DNA from: Yunchengibacter salinarum
GTDB lineage: Bacteria > Pseudomonadota > Alphaproteobacteria > Sphingomonadales > Kordiimonadaceae
Reading direction: 5' to 3'
Assembly (NCBI RefSeq): GCF_037658235.1
Contig: NZ_JBBJLN010000001.1
Span: 62,001 to 126,000 of the forward strand
DNA: 64,000 bases
How positions within the stretch are numbered: the first letter of the stretch is position 1; each line of letters opens with the position of its first letter. Under the pieces are notes generated by a model. That model searched no databases and was not told the DNA's origin. It worked only from the letters and a program-made list of their open reading frames with translations. The position numbers and the translations under genes are program-made. This document shows positions 25,632-34,140 of the stretch, one piece after another.

Positions 25632-26557
25632 TGACGGCGCTCGTATTCATCGAACATGACTTTGAGGCCATCGCCGACAGCAGCCTGGCCGCCGTGACCG
25701 CCGCCCGGACCTTCGGGGATGTGCACGCCCTGGTCACCGGCAAGGGCGCGGACACCATCGCCGAAGCCGCCGCGAAGATCGACGGCGTGGCCAAGGTGCT
25801 GCACATGGAAGGCGACCAGTTCGAACACATACTGGCCGAGGAGCAGGCCGAAGCGGTGCTGAGCCTGGCCGACGGCTATGACCAGATTCTGGCCGCCGCC
25901 ACCATGGCGGGCAAGAACTTCATGCCCCGCGTGGCCGCCGCGCTGGACGTGAGCCAGATTTCCGACATCATCGAAGTGGTGAACGAAACCACCTTCAAGC
26001 GGCCCATCTATGCGGGCAACGCCATCGCCACCGTGGAAAGCACGGACGCCAAAAAAGTGATCACCGTGCGCGGCTCCACCTTCGACAAGGCCGCATCCGA
26101 AGGCGGCAGCGCCAGCGTGGAAAAGGTGGATGCACCGGCACCCAAGGGCCATGCCAGCTTCGAAGGCGCGGAACTGACCAAATCCGACCGGCCCGAACTG
26201 ACCAGCGCGGACATCATCGTTTCCGGCGGTCGGGGCCTTGGCTCCGGCGAGAATTTCGCCATCATCGAAAAGCTGGCGGACAAGCTGGGCGCCGCCGTGG
26301 GCGCCAGCCGCGCCGCAGTGGATGCGGGCTTTGTGCCCAATGACTATCAGGTGGGCCAGACCGGCAAAATCGTGGCGCCGGACCTGTATATCGCCTGTGG
26401 CATTTCCGGGGCGATCCAGCACCTGGCCGGCATGAAGGACAGCAAGATCATCGTCGCCATCAACAAGGACGAGGAAGCCCCCATCTTTCAGGTGGCGGAC
26501 TATGGCCTTGTGGCGGACCTGTTCGACGCGGTGCCGGAGCTGACCGAAAAGCTCTGA
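25631..26557 (+). CDS. etfA: Electron transfer flavoprotein alpha subunit
   Basis: 308 residues. The C-terminal FAD-binding domain is diagnostic: SGGRGLGSGENFAIIEKLA, GASRAAVDAGFVPNDYQVGQTGKIVAPDLYIACGISGAIQHLAG and INKDEEAPIFQVADYGLV. It works with EtfB. The ATG at 25631 shares one base with the etfB stop (TGATG); a GTG one codon earlier is also possible. An intrinsic terminator follows at 26591-26621. Confidence 0.97.
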   Translation: MTALVFIEHDFEAIADSSLAAVTAARTFGDVHALVTGKGADTIAEAAAKIDGVAKVLHMEGDQFEHILAEEQAEAVLSLADGYDQILAAATMAGKNFMPRVAAALDVSQISDIIEVVNETTFKRPIYAGNAIATVESTDAKKVITVRGSTFDKAASEGGSASVEKVDAPAPKGHASFEGAELTKSDRPELTSADIIVSGGRGLGSGENFAIIEKLADKLGAAVGASRAAVDAGFVPNDYQVGQTGKIVAPDLYIACGISGAIQHLAGMKDSKIIVAINKDEEAPIFQVADYGLVADLFDAVPELTEKL

Positions 26558-26590
26558 TCCCGCCGCCGCATCAATAGCCGAAACACAAGG

Positions 26591-26621
26591 CGGGCGCCCT
26601 GACACCGGGGCGCCCGTTTTT
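26591..26621 (+). terminator. Intrinsic terminator after etfBA
   Basis: A 9-bp stem CGGGCGCCC (26591-26599) / GGGCGCCCG (26608-26616) with an 8-base loop, followed by TTTTT (26617-26621). Placed 34 bases after the etfA stop. Confidence 0.9.
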
Positions 26622-26759
26622 CGCGCCGCACCAGCCCGCGCACGCCCCGCCACGGGCGGACTTTTTCACCCGATACGGCCCGCCCCCCTTGCCGGACGGC
26701 GGATTTGTCCCCAAACTGCGCGCCGAAGAACAGCATCACGGCAAACAGGGGGACAATAC

Positions 26760-27632
26760 ATGGTTGAGACCGTCGGAGTGATCGGCGCGGGACAGATGGG
26801 CAATGGCATCGCCCATGTGAGCGCGGTGGCCGGCTTCCAGGTGGTGATGAGCGATCTGAGCATGGCACAGGCGGAAAAGGGCCTTGCCACCATCACGAAA
26901 AACCTTGACCGGCTGGTGTCCAAGGACCGCATGAGCCAAGCGGATCGGGACGCGGCGCTCAAGCGCATCACGCTGGCGGACGACCTTTCCGCCCACAAGG
27001 ACCGCGACCTGGTGATCGAGGCCGCCACCGAGGACGAACACGTCAAGACCGGTATTTTCAAGCAGCTCTGCCCGCACCTGAAGGACGGGGCCATGATCGC
27101 CTCCAACACCTCGTCCATTTCCATCACGCGGCTGGCCGCCAGCACGGATCGGCCCGAACGCTTCATGGGCGTGCACTTCATGAACCCGGTGCCAGTGATG
27201 AAACTGGTGGAAATGATCCGGGGCATTGCCACGGCGGATGACACCTTTCAGGACTGCATGGCCTTCATCAACCGGCTCGGCAAGGAAACCGCCACCGCCG
27301 AGGATTTCCCCGGTTTCATCGTCAACCGCATCCTGATGCCCATGATCAACGAGGCGATCTACACCCTTTATGAAGGCGTGGGCAATGTGGAAAGCATCGA
27401 CACCGCCATGAAGCTTGGCGCCAACCACCCCATGGGGCCGCTGACCCTGGCCGACTTCATCGGGCTGGATACCTGCCTGGCGATCATGCAGGTGCTGTAT
27501 GATGGCCTGTCGGACAGCAAGTATCGCCCCTGCCCCCTTCTGGTGAAATATGTGGAAGCGGGCTGGCTGGGCCGAAAGACCGGGCGCGGCTTTTATGATT
27601 ATGCGGGGGAACTGCCCCGCCCCACCCGCTGA
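26760..27632 (+). CDS. hbd: 3-hydroxybutyryl-CoA (3-hydroxyacyl-CoA) dehydrogenase
   Basis: 290 residues. An N-terminal Rossmann fold has GVIGAGQMGNGIAHV for NAD binding. The catalytic region includes SNTSSISITRLA and the His-containing GVHFMNPVPVMKLVE. The C-terminal domain has GFIVNRILMPMINEAIYTLYEG and GANHPMGPLTLADFIGLDT. It interconverts 3-hydroxybutyryl-CoA and acetoacetyl-CoA with NAD(P). The neighbouring etfBA fits beta-oxidation, and the PHA genes elsewhere in the window fit 3-hydroxybutyrate turnover. A good AGGGGGA site precedes the start. Confidence 0.94.
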   Translation: MVETVGVIGAGQMGNGIAHVSAVAGFQVVMSDLSMAQAEKGLATITKNLDRLVSKDRMSQADRDAALKRITLADDLSAHKDRDLVIEAATEDEHVKTGIFKQLCPHLKDGAMIASNTSSISITRLAASTDRPERFMGVHFMNPVPVMKLVEMIRGIATADDTFQDCMAFINRLGKETATAEDFPGFIVNRILMPMINEAIYTLYEGVGNVESIDTAMKLGANHPMGPLTLADFIGLDTCLAIMQVLYDGLSDSKYRPCPLLVKYVEAGWLGRKTGRGFYDYAGELPRPTR

Positions 27633-27665
27633 CGCGCATTCCTTCCCGGCCACAGGAGCCTATCC

Positions 27666-28349
27666 ATGAGCAAGCTGACCCTGGTGATCGGCAATCGAAC
27701 CTATTCAAGCTGGTCCCTGAGGGGCTGGCTGGCGGTGCGCCAGACCGGCTTCCGCTTCGAGGAGGTGATCCTGCCGCTGGAAACCGACCAGTTCTATGAC
27801 GAGGTGGAAAGCTGGAGCCCCAGCCGCACCGTGCCCGCACTGAACCACAGGGGCGCCCGCATCTGGGACAGCCTGGCCATTGTGGACTATTGCGCCCGCC
27901 TGAACCGGGATGCCTTTTTCTGGCCTTCCGAATTCGATGCCTTCGGCTATGCCAAGTCCATCGCCGCGGAAATGCATTCCAGCTTTTCCGCCCTGCGCCG
28001 GGCCGCGCCGATGAATCTGCGCAAGCGCTATACGGGGCTGACCATGGATGCGGATGTGGCCCGCGACCTGGAGCGAATCGATACGCTGTGGTGCGAATGT
28101 CTGGACCATTTCGGCGGCGACGGCGGCTATCTGTTCGGGGACTTTTCCGCCGCCGACATGATGTTCGCGCCGGTGGCCACGCGCGTCGTGACCTATGACC
28201 TGCCCATGAGCACGGAAGCCCGGCGCTATGTGACCACCATCATGGAACACCCCTTCATGCTGGACTGGTGCGCGGCGGCGGAACAGGAAACCGCCATCCT
28301 GAAAAGCGAGGAACTGGCCGAGGGCCAGACCCATCTGAGCGCGGGATAG
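27666..28349 (+). CDS. Glutathione S-transferase family protein
   Basis: 227 residues. The N-terminal thioredoxin-like domain has LVIGNRTYSSWSLRGWLAV (the catalytic Ser/Tyr region) and SRTVPALNHRG (cis-Pro), followed by an all-helical C-terminal domain (about 90-215). It lies 33 bases after the 3-hydroxyacyl-CoA dehydrogenase gene and shares its strand. The substrate is unknown; many such enzymes detoxify electrophiles or act as thiol reductases. A repeat copy follows 2 bases after its stop. Confidence 0.9.
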   Translation: MSKLTLVIGNRTYSSWSLRGWLAVRQTGFRFEEVILPLETDQFYDEVESWSPSRTVPALNHRGARIWDSLAIVDYCARLNRDAFFWPSEFDAFGYAKSIAAEMHSSFSALRRAAPMNLRKRYTGLTMDADVARDLERIDTLWCECLDHFGGDGGYLFGDFSAADMMFAPVATRVVTYDLPMSTEARRYVTTIMEHPFMLDWCAAAEQETAILKSEELAEGQTHLSAG

Positions 28350-28351
28350 GC

Positions 28352-28464
28352 TTTATTACCGCTCACGCAAGCGTGCTGCGCACGCGCTCCGCGAGGGCGC
28401 CGCACTGGCGGCGGGCCACGGTCGTGGCCTCCGCTCATCCCGCGCAGTGGCGGGATGGCGGTAG
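28352..28464. repeat. Structured intergenic repeat, copy 3 (diverged)
   Basis: Homologous to 8385-8494, with changes concentrated in stems and paired. Hairpins: GCGTGC-TGC-GCACGC (28371-28385), GGCCAC-GGTC-GTGGCC (28414-28429) and CATCCCGC-GCAGTG-GCGGGATG (28436-28457). It lies between the convergent GST and TlpA genes. Confidence 0.88.
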
Positions 28465-28521
28465 GGGCAACGCTGGTGCGGGGCTGGAATTGGCGGCGGC
28501 GAGGTGGTCGTCGGTTGCCGT

Positions 28522-29106
28522 CTAGATTCGCCCTTTTTTCAGCGCCGTGAACAGCTTGATGGCTTCCGGTTCGTCCCATTTCAGGGGGCCCAGATATTTG
28601 CCGCGAATGCGGCCCTTGCGGTCCACGATCAGGCTGGTGGGAAGCGAGCCCTTCGCCAGATCCATGGCCAGTGCCATAGTGGGGTCCGCATAGGGGGCGA
28701 GATTGGGGGCGCCCCATTCCTTCAGGATATCGCGGGCCTGCCCCACGCCGCCGCGATCCACATTGATCGCCACCACTTCGAAATCCGCGTCGCCCAGTTC
28801 TTTCTGCAAGGCGGCCAGTTCCTTCATTTCCGCCTTGCAGGGTGCGCACCACGGCGCCCACAGATTGATCAGCAGCGCCTTGCCCTCAAGGCTGGCGAGC
28901 GGCGCCTTTTCACCGTCCGGCAGGTGAATGAGCGTCTGCGGCAACGCCTCTGGCGGCGTCACCACCGATACCGGCGTCATCTCCCCCCGCAGAAAGGGGG
29001 CAAGACCCCCTGCATCTGACGTGGACGGGCCCGCCACCATCCGATAGGCTACGGCGCCCATCAGGACGAGAACGATGCCAATCGGAATGATCAGCGATTT
29101 TCTCAT
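28522..29106 (-). CDS. tlpA: TlpA family thiol:disulfide oxidoreductase
   Basis: 194 residues with an N-terminal membrane anchor (SLIIPIGIVLVLMGAVAY) and a periplasmic thioredoxin-like domain. The redox motif is WCAPC in NLWAPWCAPCKAEMKELAAL; the cis-Pro loop is SLPTSLIVDRKGRI. TlpA-type proteins reduce or oxidise disulfides, often for cytochrome c or oxidase assembly. It is divergent from argH, a common placement in Alphaproteobacteria, with only 38 bases between the start codons. GGAG precedes the ATG at 29106. Confidence 0.92.
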   Translation of the reverse strand: MRKSLIIPIGIVLVLMGAVAYRMVAGPSTSDAGGLAPFLRGEMTPVSVVTPPEALPQTLIHLPDGEKAPLASLEGKALLINLWAPWCAPCKAEMKELAALQKELGDADFEVVAINVDRGGVGQARDILKEWGAPNLAPYADPTMALAMDLAKGSLPTSLIVDRKGRIRGKYLGPLKWDEPEAIKLFTALKKGRI

Positions 29107-29144
29107 GCCAGTCTCCAATTTGTTACAACGGTGAAGGCCGCCTT

Positions 29145-30599
29145 ATGTCCAGTTCATCCAAAAGCCCCCACGCTCATCCGTCAAGCAATGAGGCGCCCGC
29201 CCCAGGCAGCGGACGGCAAAGCATGTGGGGTGGCCGTTTCAATGCGGGCCCGTCCGCGATCATGCAGGAAATTAACGCGTCCATCGGGTTTGACAATGTT
29301 CTGTATCGTCAGGACATCCAGGGCTCCCGCGCCCATGTGGCCATGCTGGCGGCGTGCGGCATCATCACGCAAAAGGACGCCACCGCCATCACCCGCGGGC
29401 TGGACCGGGTGGAAGCGGAAATAGAAGCGGGGGAAATGACCTTCGATCCGGCGCTGGAAGATATCCACATGCACATCGAAAAGCGCCTGATCGAACTGGT
29501 GGGAGACGCGGGCGCGCGCCTGCACACGGCCCGGTCCCGCAATGATCAGGTGGCCACGGATTTCCGCCTTTGGGTGCGCCAGGCGATCGACACGCTGCGC
29601 CAGAGCCTGACGGACCTGACAGCCGCGCTGATCGATCAGGCGGAAACCCACAAGGCCACGGTGATGCCCGGCTTTACCCATTTGCAGACTGCCCAGCCGG
29701 TCACACTGGGTCATCACCTGATGGCATATGTGGATATGATCCTGCGCGACCGCGCCCGGCTGGCGGACTGTCGCAAGCGGACCAATGAAAGCCCGCTGGG
29801 CGCGGCGGCGCTGGCGGGCACCGGCTTTCCAATCGACCGCCACATGACCGCCGAGGCCCTGGGGTTCGACCGCCCCATGACCAATTCGCTGGATGCGGTC
29901 TCGGCGCGGGATTTCGCGCTGGAATATCTCTCGGCGCTGACCATTCTCAGCCTTCATCTTTCAAGGCTGGCGGAAGAAATCGTGCTCTGGGCCTCGGCGC
30001 CCTTCGGCTTTCTCACCCTGTCGGACAGTTTTTCCACCGGCTCCAGCATCATGCCGCAAAAGCGTAACCCGGATGCGGCGGAACTGGTGCGCGCCAAGGT
30101 GGGGCGCATCGCCGCCGCCTTTCAGGGCCTGATGGTGGTGATGAAGGGGCTGCCGCTGGCCTATAGCAAGGACATGCAGGAAGACAAGGAGCCAGTGTTC
30201 AACGCCACCGCGGACATGGAACTGAGCCTGGCGGCCATGACCGGCATGATCCGCGATCTCAAGCCGGACACGGACGCCATGCGCACCGCCGCCGCCGATC
30301 GTTTCTCAACCGCAACGGATTTGGCGGACTGGCTGGTGCGGGAATTGGGGATGCCCTTCCGCAGCGCCCACCATGTCACGGGCGCCATTGTGCAAAAGGC
30401 CGAGCAGGCGGGCGTGACCCTGGCGGACCTGCCATTGGCGGACATGCAGGCGGTGGAACCCGCCATTACGGAGCATGTGTTCACCGTGCTGGGCGTGGAC
30501 GAATCCGTGGCCAGCCGCCAGTCCTTTGGCGGCACGGCGCCGGATCGCGTGCTTGAGGCCATCACCGCCGCCCGCCGCCATCTGGAGGAAACGCCGTGA
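29145..30599 (+). CDS. argH: Argininosuccinate lyase
   Basis: 484 residues; about 26 residues longer at the N-terminus than many homologues, a Ser/Pro-rich stretch before MWGGRFNAGPS. The signature GSSIMPQKRNPDAAELVR is intact, and HTARSRNDQVATDFRLW and TVMPGFTHLQTAQP are present. It splits argininosuccinate to arginine and fumarate, the last step of arginine synthesis. The stop overlaps the lptM-like start by 4 bases (GTGA). Confidence 0.97.
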   Translation: MSSSSKSPHAHPSSNEAPAPGSGRQSMWGGRFNAGPSAIMQEINASIGFDNVLYRQDIQGSRAHVAMLAACGIITQKDATAITRGLDRVEAEIEAGEMTFDPALEDIHMHIEKRLIELVGDAGARLHTARSRNDQVATDFRLWVRQAIDTLRQSLTDLTAALIDQAETHKATVMPGFTHLQTAQPVTLGHHLMAYVDMILRDRARLADCRKRTNESPLGAAALAGTGFPIDRHMTAEALGFDRPMTNSLDAVSARDFALEYLSALTILSLHLSRLAEEIVLWASAPFGFLTLSDSFSTGSSIMPQKRNPDAAELVRAKVGRIAAAFQGLMVVMKGLPLAYSKDMQEDKEPVFNATADMELSLAAMTGMIRDLKPDTDAMRTAAADRFSTATDLADWLVRELGMPFRSAHHVTGAIVQKAEQAGVTLADLPLADMQAVEPAITEHVFTVLGVDESVASRQSFGGTAPDRVLEAITAARRHLEETP

Positions 30600-30760
30600 C
30601 ATCGCCCGTCGAACCCCGCGCGCTCACCGCCGCGCTCGCCCTGCTGCTGGGCGCCGCCCTCATTGCCGGTTGCGGCAAGAAAGGCCCGCCGCAACCCCCG
30701 AAACAGAGCGCAGCGCCCATGGTGCACGCGCACGCCCCCCAGACCCACAGGATCGGCTGA
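30596..30760 (+). CDS. lptM: LptM-like small outer membrane lipoprotein
   Basis: Only 54 residues, starting with a GTG that overlaps the argH stop (GTGA). A signal segment (ALTAALALLLGAALIAGC) leads to the lipobox and then CGKKGPPQPP, which is the LptM/YifL signature. LptM-type lipoproteins assist assembly of the LPS transporter LptD. The argH-lptM-lysA order is widely seen in this class. The lysA ATG follows 4 bases after its stop. The protein is easily missed because it is short and starts with GTG. Confidence 0.85.
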   Translation: MTSPVEPRALTAALALLLGAALIAGCGKKGPPQPPKQSAAPMVHAHAPQTHRIG

Positions 30761-30764
30761 CCCC

Positions 30765-32027
30765 ATGGATCATTTTCACTATCACGACGGCACCCTGATG
30801 GCCGAGAGCGTACCGCTCGCCACCATCGCCGAAACAGTGGGCACGCCCGTCTATGTCTATTCCACCGCCACATTGCAGCGCCATATGCGGGTGTTCCAGC
30901 AGTCCTTCGAAGGGCTGGACGCCCTGGTATGTTTTGCGGTGAAGGCCAATTCCAACCAGGCGGTTTTGAAAACCCTGGCCAATGAGGGCGCCGGGGCGGA
31001 CGTGGTCAGCGCCGGGGAGTTGAAGCGGGCGCTGATGGCGGGCATTCCGGCGGACAGGATCGTGTTTTCCGGCGTTGGCAAGACGGATGCGGAAATCCGC
31101 GCCGGGCTGGCGGCAGGCATCAAGCAGTTCAATGTGGAAAGCGAACCGGAACTGACCGCGCTGGACCGGCTGGCCGGTGAGATGGGCGTCACGGCGCCGG
31201 TTTCCATCCGCGTCAACCCGGATGTGGACGCCCGCACCCATGCCAAGATTTCCACCGGCAAGGCGGAAAACAAGTTCGGCATTCCGTGGAACCGCGCCGA
31301 TACGATCTATGATCTGGTGGGGGCGCTGCCCAATGTGCGCGCCGTGGGCGTGGATGTGCATATCGGCAGTCAGTTGACCGATCTCGCCCCGTTCGAGGCC
31401 GCCTTCAAGCGGGTGGTGGGCCTGGTGCGAGACCTGAAGGCCAAGGGCCACGCCATCAGCCATATCGATCTGGGGGGCGGGCTCGGCATCCCCTATGAGC
31501 CGGACGCGGACACACCGCCGGAACCCGCCGCTTATGGCGCCATGATCCGCCGCATCATGGATGGGCTGGATTGCGCCATCATACTGGAACCGGGCCGCCT
31601 GATCGCGGGTAATGCCGGGGTTCTGGTCACCCGCCTTCTCTATGTGAAAACAGGCGATGCGCGCACCTTCTATGTGCTGGATGCCGCCATGAACGACCTT
31701 GCCCGCCCGGCCATGTATGACGCCTATCACGCCATACTGCCCGTGGCCGCCGCCCCCGGCGCGCCGGTTCAGACGGTGGATTTCGTCGGCCCGATCTGCG
31801 AAACGGGGGACACCTTCGCCACTGGCCGCGCCACGGCAGTCCAGGAACCGGGCGCGCTGTTCGCCATCAAATCGGCGGGGGCTTATGGCGCCGTGATGGC
31901 ATCCAGCTACAACACTCGTGCGCTGGTGCCGGAAGTGCTGGTGAATGGCGACCGGTTCGAGGTGGTCCGCCCGCGTGTGGAAGTGGAAGACCTGATCGCC
32001 ATGGACCGGCTGCCGGACTGGCTGTAA
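30765..32027 (+). CDS. lysA: Diaminopimelate decarboxylase
   Basis: 420 residues, PLP-dependent alanine racemase-like fold. The PLP lysine is in CFAVKANSNQAVLKTLA; further motifs are GAGADVVSAGELKRAL, VGVDVHIGSQLTDL, DLGGGLGIPYEPD, EPGRLIAGNAGVLV, and CETGDTFATGR. It converts meso-diaminopimelate to lysine. The ATG at 30765 begins MDHFHYHDGTLMAES, the usual N-terminus in this class. Confidence 0.97.
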   Translation: MDHFHYHDGTLMAESVPLATIAETVGTPVYVYSTATLQRHMRVFQQSFEGLDALVCFAVKANSNQAVLKTLANEGAGADVVSAGELKRALMAGIPADRIVFSGVGKTDAEIRAGLAAGIKQFNVESEPELTALDRLAGEMGVTAPVSIRVNPDVDARTHAKISTGKAENKFGIPWNRADTIYDLVGALPNVRAVGVDVHIGSQLTDLAPFEAAFKRVVGLVRDLKAKGHAISHIDLGGGLGIPYEPDADTPPEPAAYGAMIRRIMDGLDCAIILEPGRLIAGNAGVLVTRLLYVKTGDARTFYVLDAAMNDLARPAMYDAYHAILPVAAAPGAPVQTVDFVGPICETGDTFATGRATAVQEPGALFAIKSAGAYGAVMASSYNTRALVPEVLVNGDRFEVVRPRVEVEDLIAMDRLPDWL

Positions 32028-32054
32028 CCGCTGGCGGGGCGGCGGGGCGCCGCC

Positions 32055-32636
32055 TCAGGCAGAGCCCATGCGCCCGATGAAGGGCAGTTCACGAAAGCGG
32101 TGGCCCACATCCATGCCATAGCCCACCACGAACATGTCACCGCACCGGAAGCCGGTGAAATCGGGCCGACAGACCGTTTCCCGCCCGGCGGACTTGTCCA
32201 GCAGCACCACGCTGGTCACGGATGCCGCCCCCAGCCGCTCATAATGGTCGAGGGCATAGGACAGGGTGTGGCCGGTCTCGAAGATGTCATCGATGATCAG
32301 CACATCCCGATCCGCCACGGGCCGGTCGGATGCGGCCAGCAAGGATACCGTGCCCGCGCGCCGGTCCTTTTCCAGCGTGATGAAATCCATTTCCACCACG
32401 CTGCCACGGGCGGACATGGCACGGGTCAGATCGGCGGCGAACATGAAAGCGCCGTTCATGATCACCTGCGCCACGGGCTCCCCTTCCAGCCAGCTTGTCA
32501 GGCTGGCGGCCAGTTCATCCACCCGCGCGGCGATTTCGGCAGCGGTATGGACCGGCTCCACACCGTGCACGCTGGGTTCGCTGCGGCCCCAGTCATGCAG
32601 GGCGCTGATAAGGCGGGGGGAGCGTTTGGATGTCAT
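32055..32636 (-). CDS. hpt: Hypoxanthine-type phosphoribosyltransferase
   Basis: 193 residues. A type I PRTase fold with the PRPP loop VLIIDDIFETGHTLSYAL and an N-terminal VIMNGAFMFAADLTRAM. It would salvage hypoxanthine or guanine to nucleotides. The C-terminal TGFRCGDMFVVGYGMDVGHRFRELPFIG matches the hypoxanthine/guanine enzymes (base-binding DxG region). Start at 32636; its upstream signal is weak, and the 5' end lies 17 bases after the zinc-ribbon gene's stop. Confidence 0.9.
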   Translation of the reverse strand: MTSKRSPRLISALHDWGRSEPSVHGVEPVHTAAEIAARVDELAASLTSWLEGEPVAQVIMNGAFMFAADLTRAMSARGSVVEMDFITLEKDRRAGTVSLLAASDRPVADRDVLIIDDIFETGHTLSYALDHYERLGAASVTSVVLLDKSAGRETVCRPDFTGFRCGDMFVVGYGMDVGHRFRELPFIGRMGSA

Positions 32637-32652
32637 AACCGGTTCACCATGA

Positions 32653-33882
32653 TCACTGGCCCTGTGTGGCGGATTGATCCGACTGCGAGCCGGACACCAC
32701 CGACACCGCTGCATTGGCCGCCCCGGCGGGAACCGGATGGCGGGTCGCCTCGAAAGAGACCTTCATGCCGCGCCGGATCAACTGGGCGGGCGGGCTGAAC
32801 ACCCAGCTATCCACCACCTGGCCGCGCCGGTCCAGAATATCGGCCCGCACCTTGGGCACCTTGGCGGTAATATCCCCCTCATTGCGCACGAAGCCGCTGA
32901 GCACCAGCACATCCCGCCCGTCCCGCGTTTCCACGCGGGTGTTTTCCAACAGAGCGGCCACCTTGGGCACGCGCTCCGTGATGGGCTTGCTCAGTTCCCC
33001 GCCCTCCTCGCGGGCGGCTTCACGGAAGCGGGCTTCGTCGCTCACACTTTCCAGCATCTGGTAAAGCCGGGCACTGGCGGGCCACAGCGCGCGTACCTTG
33101 TCTTCGGCCAGGAAAAACGCACCCCCCGCACCGAGCCAGAGCGCCAGCAGCAACAGCCAACCCGCCGTCATCAACCCCTTGCGCCATCGGCCCCGCGCGG
33201 GCGCAGGCTCCCCGATCAAATCGTCCTGATTAAGGAAGGACGGCTTGTCATCCCCATAGCGGTCCCGCACGCGGGTGACGAAATCGTCCATGTCCGTATC
33301 CGGCACGGCATCGCCCGGCTCTGCGCCGTCCCCGGTATCGGCGGTCAGATCCGGGGTGTCAGGGCCATCCCCTTTAGGCGCGGGGCCATCCCCGTCCCCT
33401 TCATCCTCGCCCAGATCGTCCATGCCGCCGGACGGATGCGGGGCCGGGGCCGTGTCCGCCTCGTGCGGGGTGTCGTCGTCCGCGCCGCCCTGTTGGGGCG
33501 TGCGCTCGGCGGCGGCTTCCCGGCGGATGTCATCCAGGCTGGCCCAGGCGTCGTCGTCATCATCGTCGCCGAGGTCCGTGGGTGCCGCTGGGCGGGCGGG
33601 CGCAGGCGCGTCATCGTCGTCCTCCGCCATGGCCGCCCGCAGGCGCGCGGCGGTTTCGGGGTCGGGTGCTGCCCCGGAGCCCTCGGCGGCGCGGTCACGG
33701 GATGGCTCCCCCTCGCCAGCGGGACGGCGGCGGGCGCTGGGGGGCGGCGCCTCCCGCAGTTCATCGGGCGTGGCGTGCCAGTCATGGCCGCAACTGGCGC
33801 AGCGCACCTTGCGCCCTGCCCCCTTGATGGCTCCGTCGGGCACCTTGAAGGATGTGGAACAGGATGGACAGACCAGGATCAT
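32653..33882 (-). CDS. MJ0042-type zinc-ribbon membrane protein with DUF3426-like C-terminus
   Basis: 409 residues. The N-terminus has the zinc finger LVCPSCSTSFKVPDGAIK...VRCASCGHDW (two CxxC pairs). A long, highly acidic, low-complexity linker (about 50-215) follows. One transmembrane helix (MTAGWLLLLALWLGAGGAFFL) leads to an extracytoplasmic domain of the DUF3426 type (VLVLSGFVRNEGDITAKVPKVRADILDRRGQVVDSW). The function is unknown; such proteins are common next to ftsEX in Alphaproteobacteria, and here ftsE is divergent, 258 bases away. The linker length is unusual. Confidence 0.85.
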   Translation of the reverse strand: MILVCPSCSTSFKVPDGAIKGAGRKVRCASCGHDWHATPDELREAPPPSARRRPAGEGEPSRDRAAEGSGAAPDPETAARLRAAMAEDDDDAPAPARPAAPTDLGDDDDDDAWASLDDIRREAAAERTPQQGGADDDTPHEADTAPAPHPSGGMDDLGEDEGDGDGPAPKGDGPDTPDLTADTGDGAEPGDAVPDTDMDDFVTRVRDRYGDDKPSFLNQDDLIGEPAPARGRWRKGLMTAGWLLLLALWLGAGGAFFLAEDKVRALWPASARLYQMLESVSDEARFREAAREEGGELSKPITERVPKVAALLENTRVETRDGRDVLVLSGFVRNEGDITAKVPKVRADILDRRGQVVDSWVFSPPAQLIRRGMKVSFEATRHPVPAGAANAAVSVVSGSQSDQSATQGQ

Positions 33883-34140
33883 GCAGTGGCCTCACACTTT
33901 CCACCGGTTGGATCGGGGGGCGCGGTTCGGCCCCTTTGAATACCGCCCGGCGGACTTCCCCCGGCGCGCGGCACAGTCTATCCCGCTTTGGCCGACAAAC
34001 TCAAGCGCACTGTGGCCCTGCGCCGTTCTGCAAAGCCCTTGCCCCACCAGCGCTTATCAGGCATCCCTGTGCCGGGCCGGACAGTCTGGACCACCCCCGG
34101 CCTTTATGCCATGATCGCACCGGCGCGGGCGGGAGAGACC

